From the NCBI RefSeq assembly GCF_022605725.1, contig NC_065548.1, positions 44,385,131 through 44,449,130 on the forward strand: DNA of 64,000 nt. The letters are read 5' to 3'. This stretch comes from Anthonomus grandis grandis. Its lineage: Eukaryota; Arthropoda; Insecta; Coleoptera; Curculionidae. Numbering within the stretch: the first letter of the stretch is position 1; each line of letters begins with the position of its first letter. The notes beneath the pieces were generated by a model. That model was not told the origin of the DNA and ran no database searches. It was given only the letters and a program-made list of their open reading frames with translations. The position numbers were made by a program, and so were the translations under genes. This document shows positions 1 to 11,400 of the stretch, piece by piece.

Positions 1-1514
1 ACAAGCTAAAAAAAAACAAAACAAAAATACAATTTCAAAAATTGACAAAACAATGAACAAAATTAAACACAAGAAGACAAAAACTTTTTGAACATACTTG
101 AATTAAAGATAACTAAATAAAACAATCAATTACTAAATAAAGGTAAACTTGTTGACAAAACTAGAGAAGAAAAAAGGAAAAAAAAACTTTCCAACATGTC
201 CAAGGTTAAAACCTATCATTAAAAAAGTCATCCAGGTTATAATATGCCTTAGCCAATAAAAGCGTTTTTAATTCTCTTTTAAATTTCTTAACATCCGATA
301 TATGTCTAACACATAGAGGAACATGATTGTAAATTTTTTTACTTATGTAAATTAATGAGTTTTTGGTAAGGGAAGACGTAGGAATAGGTAGGGGAACATC
401 ATTTACACGACGAGTCAAATGGCCAGTGTCAGAGAGTAGTTTGAGCATTTTGTAAATAAGAGCAGCTGTTTCTAAGATAAAGAGTGAAAAAAGAGATAGG
501 ATTTTTTTAGAAATAAAGAGGGGTTTGCAAGAATCTCTTAACTTAGCAGAACACATGTATCTAACTGCTTTTTTTTTGAATAACAAAGACAATGTTAAGT
601 AGCCCCTTATTGGTTAAACCCCAAAAAGGCAAGCCATATCGAATATGAAATTCAATAAGTGAAAAGTACACTGAACGTGCAACCACCCCTCCCAGCTCTT
701 GTTTTGCCATTCTTACTGCAAAACATCCAGAAGATAATTTCCCAGCTAAATGTAAAATATGATCTTCAAACCGAAGGCGACCATCAATGGTAATTCCTAG
801 GAACTTGCAGCACTCTTTATTCTGCAAGAGGGAATTTTCATCAAACATCAGACCCTGAACATCGCACTTATAACCCATTATAAACGTCTTTCTTACATTA
901 AACACGAGCCTGTTGGAAGCACACCATCCTGATAAAATCTGAAGGTCTTCAAGGATACAAGTCTTAATATAATCAGAATTTTTATGGCTCCATAGTATGG
1001 TGGTATCATCAGCAAACTGAACCACCTTGCCCTGCAGTTTCAATGAACTCAAGTCATCCACATATAGTAAAAATAACAGTGGTCCCAACACTGAACCCTG
1101 GGGAACGCCGCATTTTAGGTATCTAGAAGCAGACAAACGCCCAGACACTGTAACCTTCTGAGTACAATTTGATAGATAGGACTCAAGCCATTGCAACGCT
1201 ACGCCCCTAAAACCATATTTATCGAGCTTAGATAACAGTATTCCATGATCCACACAGTCAAATGCTTTGGATAGATCACAAAACACTGCCGCCGATGACT
1301 CTCCAGAATTCAAGGACATATAGACGCCCTCCAAAAAGCTAAAAACAGCATCATGAGTCCCTTTACCGGCTTGAAATCCAAACTGATTTGCAGACAAAAT
1401 GCCATTATGATGTAAAAAGGACAAAGTTCTGCTCTTGCAAGTTTTTCAACTATCTTAGAGAGGGTAGACAAAATAGAAATGGGACGAAAATTACAAGGCT
1501 GATCCAAATCTCCT
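1..1514 (-). mobile_element. 5'-truncated non-LTR retrotransposon (LINE, CR1/Jockey-group), copy L1
   Basis: The 3' half of a LINE on the minus strand. It covers the end of the reverse transcriptase, the C-terminal region and the 3' UTR. It is nearly identical to the longer copy at 50845-54330, in the same orientation. Homology stops at about 1514, right after the stretch reading FRPISILSTLSKIVEKLA in the RT, which is typical of a 5' truncation during target-primed reverse transcription. A filler of about 27 bases follows, then ten bases (acccttatga) that again match the other copy, so the junction may involve microhomology. The 3' end lies outside the window to the left. Confidence 0.85.
206..1424 (-). 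pseudogene. LINE reverse transcriptase and C-terminal fragment (L1)
   Basis: Two overlapping frames on the minus strand (561-1424 and 206-592) together encode the RT palm and the C-terminal tail. Visible RT motifs are DLSKAFDCVDHGILLSKL, GVPQGSVLGPLLFLLYVDDL and the catalytic VQFADDTTILW near 1000-1028. The shift between frames falls around 560-592, in a T-run, so the product is broken. The endonuclease half is missing because of the 5' truncation. It matches the 51124-53951 copy almost residue for residue. It would have been the ORF2 enzyme that copies LINE RNA into DNA; here it is a dead fragment. Confidence 0.85.
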
Positions 1515-2375
1515 GTTCATCACAGTTCTTATGATTCATCACCCTTATGATAATATCTTCAGCTTAAATTTTTTGGCAAAGAGGTTTTTTTACATCAAGA
1601 ATAAACGATAACGTTTGTAACAATTTTTATAGACAATTTTAAATATGTAACATTTATATATTATTTATAATCGTAACCTTTTAGTTTATAGAAATTATTA
1701 TGTCAAGTTTGTTTTCTTTTTAATGTGGCACTTAAACGTTAATTAAATAAATATTAGTCAAGCCTGCATTTTATTGTGTCCGGCTGGCCCTTCGAAATCG
1801 TTGAGTCTAATCGAAAACCCAAAGAACCTAAACAATCTTTTTTTAGTCTGAATTCATAAAATAAGTATTTAATGTCTCTCTGAAAACTGTTGCACCTGCT
1901 TTTTATTATTTATAGCCAATCTCTGACCAAACAACTTTTTGTGTCTTTTTAAAACGCTAAGAGCCCAGCCATTTTCGGATAAATTATTAATAAATCTGGT
2001 AAATAATATTTTCTCTTAATATCAAAAACATATCCGCTATTTCGGAAAAAGGTACATTTCTTGGTCTATGAGCCATTATGGTTTTATAAGTTGTAAGAAA
2101 ACACACCAAATACAAATATGTAATTAAAAAACGTAGATTTATTTTAGGAGTAATTGAGAAGCTTGTAAAGAGCGTCAGAAGGATTTAAATTTGTTACTTT
2201 GAGAGTACGTAAAAAGTTACTGGATCCGGAAGGTCAGCCAATTTGTTTAGAAAGAAGTATCTAGATTTTAAAATTAAGATATCTAATAAACGGGTTCTCA
2301 GGCCGACATTTACTAAGAATACTTTTTTTACAAGAAAAGATTGGATAATTAGAATTTTTTACTAGAACTTTATTA
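1515..2375. other. AT-rich intronic or upstream sequence, no gene seen
   Basis: No coding frame, RNA gene or family-level similarity recognised. It probably belongs to the intron upstream of the first visible rootletin exon. Confidence 0.5.
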
Positions 2376-2691
2376 TACAGGGGTACAAAAAAGTTTTGGT
2401 ATTTTTAACACATGCAATATACCGCAGGTGGCGCCCTCTGCAAGGTATAGCAAATCCGTGAACCGATTTCAATTTCTTGTTCCAAAAACCCCCTCGTACC
2501 AAATTTTAATTTAATTTCTTATGAAACACTCGACTTATTTAAAAAAAAAACGATTTTATATTTCTCATTTTGACGCCCTGTATTTTGAATACCGAGCGCC
2601 CAATTAACAAATGGCATAACGAAAGTCGCATTATTTTGGTCCACCCTATATGTGGCCGGCGGATTGGCCTCCTTTTTCCGGACACCCTGTA
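2376..2691. mobile_element. Short TA-flanked MITE with TACAGGG/CCCTGTA ends
   Basis: A 316-bp non-coding unit that begins TACAGGGG and ends ACACCCTGTA, with TA on both sides (2374-2375 and 2692-2693). The TACAGGG terminus and TA duplication are those of the mariner elements elsewhere in this window, so it looks like a non-autonomous derivative. The inner sequence is GC-richer than its surroundings and holds no reading frame of note. Confidence 0.6.
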
Positions 2692-3239
2692 TAAATAAAC
2701 TCTTACCAGCCCCAAAAAATTAGACTACCATGTAATTTAAGACACAAAAATACTTTCAAAATTGCTTGCCAATGTATGTACCTTTCAAATTGGATTATAT
2801 TGTCATTCTCGATCGTTAAAAATTGACTGGCAAAATCGTATATCGCTCTATTACGCTTTGATTGAGTACTGCATTTAGATTGCAGCGCAATGAGACTAAA
2901 CCAACTTTGGCGAACAAAAAGTTTAAATGACATTAGGGAAGTTTCTATCAAAGAAGCTCCCTATTTTAACTAGCCGAATTGACCAATGACATTTGATAGG
3001 GTTGTCAACAAGTCAATAATAAGTATGCAGCAATCCATTTTTTTTTTAAATTTTTATCAAGACTGTCAAAGACGACGTTATAACCTTCGATTACTCAGAG
3101 ACTTTCCTTCAGAACTCTATTAGCCACCGAGATAGGTTAAATAAGCAATCGGCTAAGAATTCTAATGATAGTTAAAATGATAAAAAAAGTAAACGTTAAC
3201 TAAAGTAAACAACTCTACGGATTATATACACTTCCCCAA
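2692..3239. other. No recognisable feature
   Basis: AT-rich sequence. The short frame at 2703-2951 shows no domain or homology I can name. Confidence 0.4.
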
Positions 3240-3480
3240 AATATAAATTTTGCCAGTTTTATATAAGGTTCTTGAAAAGTGTCTAGAGTCAATTTATTTC
3301 TGACAAATAATTCTATACTTCTTGTAAAACTATATAATTTTCATTCGAACTGTAGCTGTGCGACCGCAGTTTGTGATGTAATAAATGAAATTATCAGATC
3401 TTTGGATGAAAACATGCCAGCAGAGCTGGTTATGTTGGATTACAGCAAAGCTTTCAACACAGTTAGTAAAAATTGGTTTT
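3240..3480 (+). pseudogene. LINE reverse transcriptase fragment
   Basis: A short degenerate plus-strand piece. A first frame reads LPVLYKVLEKCL (RT motif 1-2 region). After a frameshift, the frame at 3360-3470 reads SCATAVCDVINEIIRSL and then ELVMLDYSKAFNTVS, the RT motif carrying the first catalytic aspartate of non-LTR retrotransposons. Both ends are lost. It belongs to a different LINE lineage from L1, as its wording around the AFDxV motif differs. Confidence 0.65.
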
Positions 3481-3773
3481 GCATGAAAAAGTCGAGTCTT
3501 TCAACCGATGCCATGCTTTTTTCTAATGAAAGTATAGCAAGAGAATTATGTCTATCCTGAGCCATCGTACTTCTTAAAAAATATTTAATTCTTTTTCGAG
3601 TTGTCGTTTATATAATTAATTTATTCATTATTTTTATTCTTAGCTTATTAAAATAATAAATAAATTTTATAATTCCAAAATTTACTGTACTAGTCCGGGA
3701 GAAGGCCGCAAAATTTGATTACATCGCGTACGTATATGATTTGTTAAAAACTAGTCGATTTTTACGTAGTCTT

Positions 3774-4704
3774 ATGCTAAACAGCAAATAGTAGTAGTAG
3801 TAATTGTGGGGGAGTTAGATCTCGGCAATTAGGCCTGAACAGTCCCTTTTCGCCAACCCCAGAATCACCCACCCCTACGCCTCCACTACACCTCCACCAC
3901 ACCCAATGCGCGGTCTTCACTGAGTCGGCCAGTCCTTTTAATAAAGGCTTGCACGTTGTCCCAGTCCAGATCTTTAAGATCTTCCCGTTGGAGTGTCGTT
4001 GCTCCGAAAGTTTTCCTTCTCAGGCGACTCCACCTATCACAGATACCTAGTATGTAGTATGAAGTTTCCTCCCCTATACCGCAATTCGGACAGAGTAGGC
4101 TTTCTCTTATACCAAGAAGGTGTAGATGTCTGTTTAGACTGTTGTGCCCGGTAAGGATTCCCACCAAGTCTTTGACACTTTGTCGCCGTAATGGTCTGGT
4201 ATCATTTCGTTGGCCTGTCTACATCTTTCTGTCCTTCTCCAATTCTTTCTTGTTTTTTCCAATTATCAGGTCCAATTATTAGGTGCCTGTGAGATTTGTT
4301 TTTTGCTAAGACCGAGACAAGGTTCAGGGCCTACGAAGGGGTCAACGGAACCTTGTCACACCTCAGTCTCACTTCCCTGTGTGCTGCAAGCCTTTCCAAT
4401 GCGTCTCTGCGTTCCTGGACTAGCGCTGAGCTGGCCCTGGGTTTCTGAATTACCTTGAGGGCAGCTTGACTATCGGAGTAGATGCAAATCCCCCCGTTAC
4501 CTTCCAATGCCTCTCGTTTGTTTGTTACTTCGAGTATAGCAAACACCTCCGCTTGGAAAACTGTGGGGTTATTCTCTGGAGCTATGAGCTATGAGAGTAA
4601 TTCCCAAGTAGACTTTGCAGTCTGGTCAGCTTTTGGGCGTTGGTGACCTTCAATACGCCTGGCCACGCTATCCCACGGATCCGTACGAGATGCTAAACAG
4701 CAAA
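3774..4704. repeat. 15-bp target site duplication flanking the 3789-4689 LINE
   Basis: The 15-mer atgctaaacagcaaa occurs at 3774-3788 and again at 4690-4704, exactly at both edges of the LINE fragment. Removing the LINE and one copy restores the inverted-repeat element around it. Confidence 0.75.
3789..4689 (-). mobile_element. 5'-truncated LINE fragment with RNase H domain
   Basis: A minus-strand 3' piece of a LINE that carries an RNase H domain. The frame at 4331-4546 contains QAEVFAILEVTN and IYSDSQAALKVIQKP, the latter an RNase H core strand with its catalytic aspartate. The frame at 3886-4167 encodes the following C-terminal part with HLHLLGIRESLLCPNCG, a zinc-binding CPxC...H/C motif usual after RNase H in I-, R1- and Jockey-type LINEs. 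The 3' end on the minus strand is a short (ACT)n run at about 3789-3801. The 5' end is truncated inside the protein at 4689. A frameshift separates the two frames. A 15-bp target duplication flanks it. Confidence 0.75.
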
Positions 4705-5055
4705 CTTGCCACGTTAAATGTTAAATGAAATTATATCATCGCGCTTAAAGTATGAACATGAATATATTTACGTTAAAGTCGAAGAAATCAGTCATATCCA
4801 TGCGACAAGGAGAGTTGGAAATATGCCAGTCATGTGCACGTCTCATAAAACAATGGCAAGTTTTTGACTGGTTTTGTTTATCACTGGCAAGTCCATGTTA
4901 TTTGATGTTAGTAAGTCTTTCTTAACAATTCCCCAAAGTTTCATATCTTACTTATTAATTATACCTTGGACAACATTTTACGAGGCAAGTTTGCTGTTTA
5001 GAGTAAGACTCGACAAAATTTTGCAACCGTCTCCCGTACTATACGTGTTTTTCAA

Positions 5056-5263
5056 AATTTGTTACATATTAATATAGTATCTGCATTTTTGACTGATCTT
5101 AATTAAAAAATATTTCGACTTATGGTGTTATAAGATGAAGGGCTTCTAAAAGTATCTAGCAAGGAAGAGTTCTTGTTAGATACCACTTTTTGTTTGGATG
5201 TTTTTGATGATATTTCTAATTTATAATTTTTAGACTTTTTTCTAATTTAATTTAATTTTTCAG
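5056..5263. other. Intron sequence with polypyrimidine tract before the first visible rootletin exon
   Basis: AT-rich, ending in a T-rich tract and CAG acceptor at 5261-5263. Confidence 0.6.
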
Positions 5264-5411
5264 ACTATGAAAAATTAGCCAAAGTAAATAGTAAGTTACA
5301 AAAAGAATTAGACTCCGCATACCAAGAAAAAATATTTTTGCAATCGGAGGTTGATCGATTAAATCAAGAAGCAGATTTACGAGAAATCACGTTAAGAGGA
5401 GAAGAGGATAG
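5264..5411 (+). CDS. Root: Rootletin exon (first in window)
   Basis: Acceptor TTTTTCAG at 5256-5263 and donor G|GTAAGT at 5412. The exon enters with two bases of a split codon and leaves with two (AG), completed to Arg by the next exon. It encodes 48 coiled-coil residues, beginning YEKLAKVNSKLQKELDSAY. It lacks a start methionine context, so the 5' part of the gene is upstream of this window or in the upstream intron's far side. Confidence 0.85.
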
Positions 5412-8400
5412 GTAAGTTTATCAGCAACTATATTACTTTTTTTAACCCGATTTTTAACCTATGTTTATTGCTTTAGATGTAGTAGAATTAGGGAGGAATT
5501 GCTAACCGTAAGAGAAGAACTGCACAAAATGTGCTTGGCTAACGATATGCTAGAGCAGCAAAAATTAGAAGCTGAGAGCATTATCTCAAATTTAGAGAAA
5601 ATCAAGAATGATTACGAACTCCAATTGGACAAAATATTAGGAGAGAGTTCTAATGTTCAAGATTCTTTGGTTAAGAAAGAAACTATAGCTTCCAATCTCG
5701 AAATGGATAAAAAGAAACTTCAAGACGACATTAAACGAGTAAGTTTAGTTTATTTGTGGCATTGATTATGACGTCCCTTCTTATTTGAATTTAAGTTATT
5801 TAGATACAATAATAAAAGTTAAGGTCTAAAACGACAGACGTAGATACGATAGACTCAACCTCCGAGATGACAACTTTCATTAGTATGATACTGCAGCTGC
5901 TGGTTTCATACATGTCTTAATAAGTTAGTTCTAAATAAAATGTTTAATTATAATGTATTTGTATGGTTTTATGTTCATGAGGATTTACTTTTTAAGACAG
6001 TCGGGTTAGGTTAGTTTATCTTAAACTCGCGCATCATATTGGCGGTGGATATAATCGAAGATGCAACGCCATGTTGGTGAAATTGTGGCTGCTTGTGATT
6101 TATTGCAAAAAACAAAATGTTCAAAAATGAATGTGGTACTAAAAAAATTTCTTCTCGGATCTCGTATGTCCAAATGTGATAGATCTCTTATAGTTCCCTT
6201 TGCGAATAATTTATTTTCAGGTTTCTTTAATCATAAAGCTGCTGGCGCCTTTCAGTGGCACCTTTGACCGGAAATAAACCGCAAGATAGAATATTGGTGG
6301 AGGCAACTATACCAGCTTCATAAGGAGGGATAACATAATTCTGAAGAATTTATCAGAAGTAAATAGGACAAAATCTTATAATAAGGATTTTGGACTTTAA
6401 TGCCGTCTTATTATTTTAAAAACATATCAAGCTTGATTTTGCAGAAGATGGTATGAATAACGCTATAATTGATGAGACAAGATTCACTTAGAAATTGGTT
6501 CAACTTGGGAAGTGTTAGCAGATGGTGGTTGAGGATCTTGTATTCTTTCCATCTTACGATAATCATAATAGATCATCGAATTTGCTAGAAGTCATCCATC
6601 CTCTTGCTCGCCCGTAATCGGTTGTTTTCTCGTAAGGAGCATCTCGCGGAAAAATATATCGAATGAATCAAACCTATAGTTTTTAATGTTAGCGATCGGG
6701 TAATGGTAAAATCGCAAAATCCCAATCCTAGTTTTCTACTTGTTCTTTCTAATTATTGGTAGTCTGTTTTAGGTTCTAAGGCAAGCTGAGCCTAATATAC
6801 ATTTATTGTTCATGTATTATACTAGATCCGTCGGGTGAATTTAAAACAAGTGCTAAGAACAGATATCCGAAAACTAGAAAGGCACTCTTTCGAGTTCAAG
6901 TTCAGAAATGGAGAGACGTCAACTATGATGTTTACGCATATCTAATCCATTATGAAAAAGCATTTGATTTCAGTCAATTTTATAAAATGGCCAATATCCT
7001 GGCTTGGACGATTAATCTTAAATCTCAGATTAATTTTAAAACTCAACTGGAATCAGGCAAAATGCTTAAGACTTGAAGAAGAGCAAAAGGAACAGATAAA
7101 AACATAACTCGGAGTCACACATTCTGTCACTTTTGATATTCAACTTATGTTCCTAAAATATTTTCAACGAAGCCCTTAATGAAGTTGAAGAAGGTATCCT
7201 TTTGAACGGAGTCAGACTGAATAATATTCAATACGCCGACGATACCATGGTAATAGCAAGTAGCTTGGAAGCACTGTAAAGGTTTATGAACCATATCACG
7301 TAGTACAGTCAACAATATGATCTTCTTCTTCTTCCTCAATTACAATGGACTCGCGTCGTATTTCGACGGCCGCCCAATCTTGTTTATTATTGACCTAAAT
7401 TTGTTTATTATGGACCTAAAGTTTAATAAGGGTTCCGAACCACAAGTGTTTTGTTTTTTTTTTTGTAAGACAAACACAAACAACCATGGCCATTTCAGGA
7501 TTCGAACCTGAGACTACACGTGAACACTTTGCCCACGGTGCTATCGGGGTCGGCAATATGCTCTTAATATTAACGTAAATAAAACGAAACAAATGATCAT
7601 CAGTAAAGGAAATATAAATGGAGATCAGCTATATTTCGACGGAATTCGAATTAAACCTGTTCAATAATATTGCTACCTTGAAACCATCATAAAAAAACAA
7701 TGGAGCAGTGCATAAGAAATAAAATGTCGTGTAGGAAAAGCAAGAATGGTATTTTACAAAATAAGTGCCCTCTTTAAAAGTCATAACATATGTCTTGAAA
7801 CGAAAGTAAGGCACTTAAGATGCTGTCTTTTCTGTTTTAATGTATGGCGTAGAATCCTGGATACTCACGGAAGACACCACTAAAAATCTGGAAATATTTG
7901 AGATCACATTACAAACATAGAAGTATGTTCTAAGAAGAATAAAAAAAAAATTGTCATGTACACCATTAGATAAAGAAAACTAGAAAACATGGGGCATGTT
8001 ATGAGAAATAAAGTACTATACTGGGTGTTCCGAAACTTTTGTGCCAAAATATAAGGGTGGGTAGATCTCGCCAAAACAAACGTTTTTTACTTATTATCCC
8101 ATAGGCGTATGCGCACAAGAAAAAATGTTAACATAAATATGTACATACACAAATAATATCGATAATTGAGTGCCCAGCTCTACCGATTTTCACGTTCAAG
8201 ACCAATAATCGGGTGCCGGACCCTCGCATTACGTAGGCTACTCATTTATTATTGCGTCCGCGTCGTGGCAATGTGTAAAACCTAACTTAATATAAATTGT
8301 AGTGTGAACGTTTAAAACTTTAAAATGTAGAATTTTACATTCGCTGAATTAGCAGACGTACACCTGGCTTATGGCGCTGCTAATGGTAATGAAAGACGCG

Positions 8401-11400
8401 CGTTGTGGATTTACCAAGAACGCTTTTCGCAGCGGCGCTTACCAAGTCAGTGACTATTTGCACGTTTGCATTCAAGATTGCGAGAGACCGGGTAAGATTT
8501 GGTTATAAAGTGATATGCATCCGGATTATTTGTGGCAACGAAACATTTAATTTGCTGAAGCTTCATAATGCGGGGGGAAGACATGGAAACCAGGCATGGA
8601 AGAGGAAATCTTAGCGTAAATTGATGAATCTCCTACCATAGAGCTGTAGCGCACTTATTGCGAATAAACCATGTCCAGGTATGGGAGGTTTTATACGGAC
8701 AACAACTGCATCCATTTAATTTTCAAAAGGTGCACGCAATTTTGTCTGAAGATTATCTATGTCGGGTAGAATTCGCTCAATCGTTCTTACAACAAACGAG
8801 ACTCGACGTCGAATTTCCGTCTTTAGTGATGTTCATTGATGAAGCCGCCGCCTTTACTCGCGAAGGGATTTTCAACAGCCGCAACAGCCACGTTTGGGCT
8901 AAAAAGAACCGCACGATATGCACCTGCGTGGTTTTCAATAAAAATTGATCGTAAATGTTTGGGCAGGACATGATCATAATACTCTGGTTGGCCCGTATCT
9001 GTTGCCACCACTACTAAATCGAGAAATTTACTTGAAATTTCTGCAAGAAACGCTGCCCGAATGTTTAGAAAATGTTTCTCTGAATGTCAAATAAAACATG
9101 CGATACCAAACCACGGAGCCCCAGCACATTTGTAAGAGGACATCTGAACCAGACACATCAGGGAAGAGTGGTTGGAAGGAGAGCACCAAATGCATGGCCT
9201 CCACGTTCACCAGACCTGACCGCATGCGATTTCTTTTTATGGGGTCCCATGAAAGTGCTTGTGTACGACACGCCGGTTCAAATAGCGGAAGAGTTAGTCG
9301 GAAGGATTGTTCTAGTTGCTGCTGAAATTTAAGAAATTCCAGAAGTTTTTCAACGTGTACAGGAGGAACTGGTACGACGCTATCATGCTTGCACTGTAGT
9401 GGTTGATCAGAATTTTGAACATCTTTTAAATTAAAACATGTTTTTTTTAATAAACTCTCCCAAATATTCCTTGTATTTTTATATCATTTACTAATACCGT
9501 TTCCGGTACAAACACGAAGTGTCCGATGTTAGATACCACTGCGCGGGCCTTAATGCGCTATTATAGGTAGTAAATTTGGGAAGCCGAATCGTAACGGGCG
9601 GCAGGCTGTTCCAAGGATCACCCTAAGTGGTAATCCTTGGTAGTACAGACGATGTTAGGCTTGTTTTGAAGAACTGTCGGTAAATTTTTTATCGAGACAG
9701 ACATGACGCCTCGGCAGCGCAATGAGCTTATGGCAGCCAAATCGGAGTTGAAGCGACGCAAAGAGGAAGGAATAGGAGGAATAGGAGGAGGAATCTTATA
9801 TAAAGAAAATAATCTTTATATAAGATACATCATGGTTCCCCCGGAATTGTAGCAAAAAACTAGATTCGCCTTTATTTTTACATGCTAGTGATGCCCACTT
9901 AACTTGTTTTTATCAAAATGTTCGTGGTCTTAACACTAAAACCGAGACTTTTTTTCTTGCTGCTCAGGATTTGCACACCATATGCATCACCGAGACATGG
10001 TTGAGGCCAGAGATATCTAGTGGTGAAATATTTCCAAAGATTTATGATGTTTACCGGTCGGACCGAAAATTTGAATCCGTTATTGCCACACGTGGTGGCG
10101 GAGTTCTCTGTGGAGTTTCTAAAAACATTGTGTCTGAAAAAATTAGTTTGTCTGATTTTTGCAACAGTATTGCGCCCTCTATCGATGTTGTTGGCTGTAC
10201 ATTTACTATTAGGTTACATATATTTTACATGATTGTTTTATACATCCCACCATCTATCACATCTGTAATTTTCGAACAATTTCTGGATCAGTTTACACTT
10301 TTAATATCAAAGCTACCATAATGTAATAATAGTGGGCGATTTTAACGTGTCTCATTTCTCTATTAACTCACCTACTTAGTAATCATGTTAGTCAAAAGTC
10401 TATTGCTGTGAATAATTTTGCTAACACTTTTAATCTTGTTCAGTGTAATCACAGCCTAAACTATAATAACAGACTATTGGATCTTGTTTTATCTAACTTC
10501 ACCTGTACTGTTTCGCGTAGTGACGTGCCTTTTGTCTTGGAGGATTTGCATCACTGAAAATTGATTTTACTGTCTCAGGCCAACGTATCCATAATTTTCA
10601 GCTTAATAAAAACCTATCTCATTCTTTTAACTTTAGAAAGGCCAACTTCCATCTCCTTTATGACTCGATCCTTGAAGCTGACTGGTCTACTGTGTATTTA
10701 TCCTCTAACGTTAATGATGCATGTGGAGCCCTATATGATATATTGAATGGCATATTTGCCGCACACATTCCTCTTAAGCAGCAACGTAAAAGAAGATTTC
10801 CAAATTATTATTCTCGAGAATTGATTAAGAACATTTATAGGAAAGAAAAGGCTTTCAAGGACTTTAAAATGTACAATTCTCCATTCTTTCAAAATAAATT
10901 CCATTCTCTTAGACGCCTTATCAAACTACAAATACGCAATGAATATAAGTTGTATATATCAAACACCGAAAGGAATATTTCTTTGGACCCATCTAGCTTT
11001 TGGAATTTTATTGGTTCTAAGAAGGCTGGCACCAGGATTCCTGGTATGATGAGGCTACCCGATGACGTGGTAATTAAAGACCCACAAGACATAGTTGATG
11101 CTTTTGCACTGTTCTTTGGTGAGGCATTTATACAATCAAATTTCATTAACCATTCGTCGACGTCTGATAATGTGCCCCACTTTGACATTTCCAACGTTGA
11201 TGCTTCCCAGATTATTTTGGCTAATAAAAACTCAAAAATAAGTTAACATCTGGTGTAGACGGTGTGCCTAGCTTCTTGGTTAAAGATTGCATTGGTGTCC
11301 TGGCTGATCCGCTGACCTACATTTTCAAGTTAATACTGTCAACAGAACAAATCCCTGAAATTTGGAAGACTGCTAAAATAATACCTATTTTAAAAGCTGG

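Larger units (their letters stand above)
3689..5055. repeat. Inverted-repeat element, split by a LINE insertion
   Basis: The sequence at 3692-3788 continuing at 4705-4725 is an imperfect inverted copy of 4975-5050. Shared blocks are CGGGAGA, GCAAAATTT, a TCTTA/TAAGA block and AAACAGCAAACTTGCC. This looks like an old non-autonomous DNA transposon with ends near 3690 and 5052. It was later cut by the LINE at 3789-4689. No transposase remains and no target duplication could be fixed, so the superfamily is unknown. Confidence 0.5.

Noticed and set aside
5998..6012. GGGTTAGGTTAG as insect telomere repeat (TTAGG)
   Set aside because: Only two units; too short to mean anything.
6061..6267. 68-codon plus-strand frame with own ATG
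   Set aside because: No recognisable domain and no support from context.
7498..7544. A functional tRNA gene
   Set aside because: A and B boxes are present, but the acceptor and other stems do not fold; flanks and tail show a SINE.
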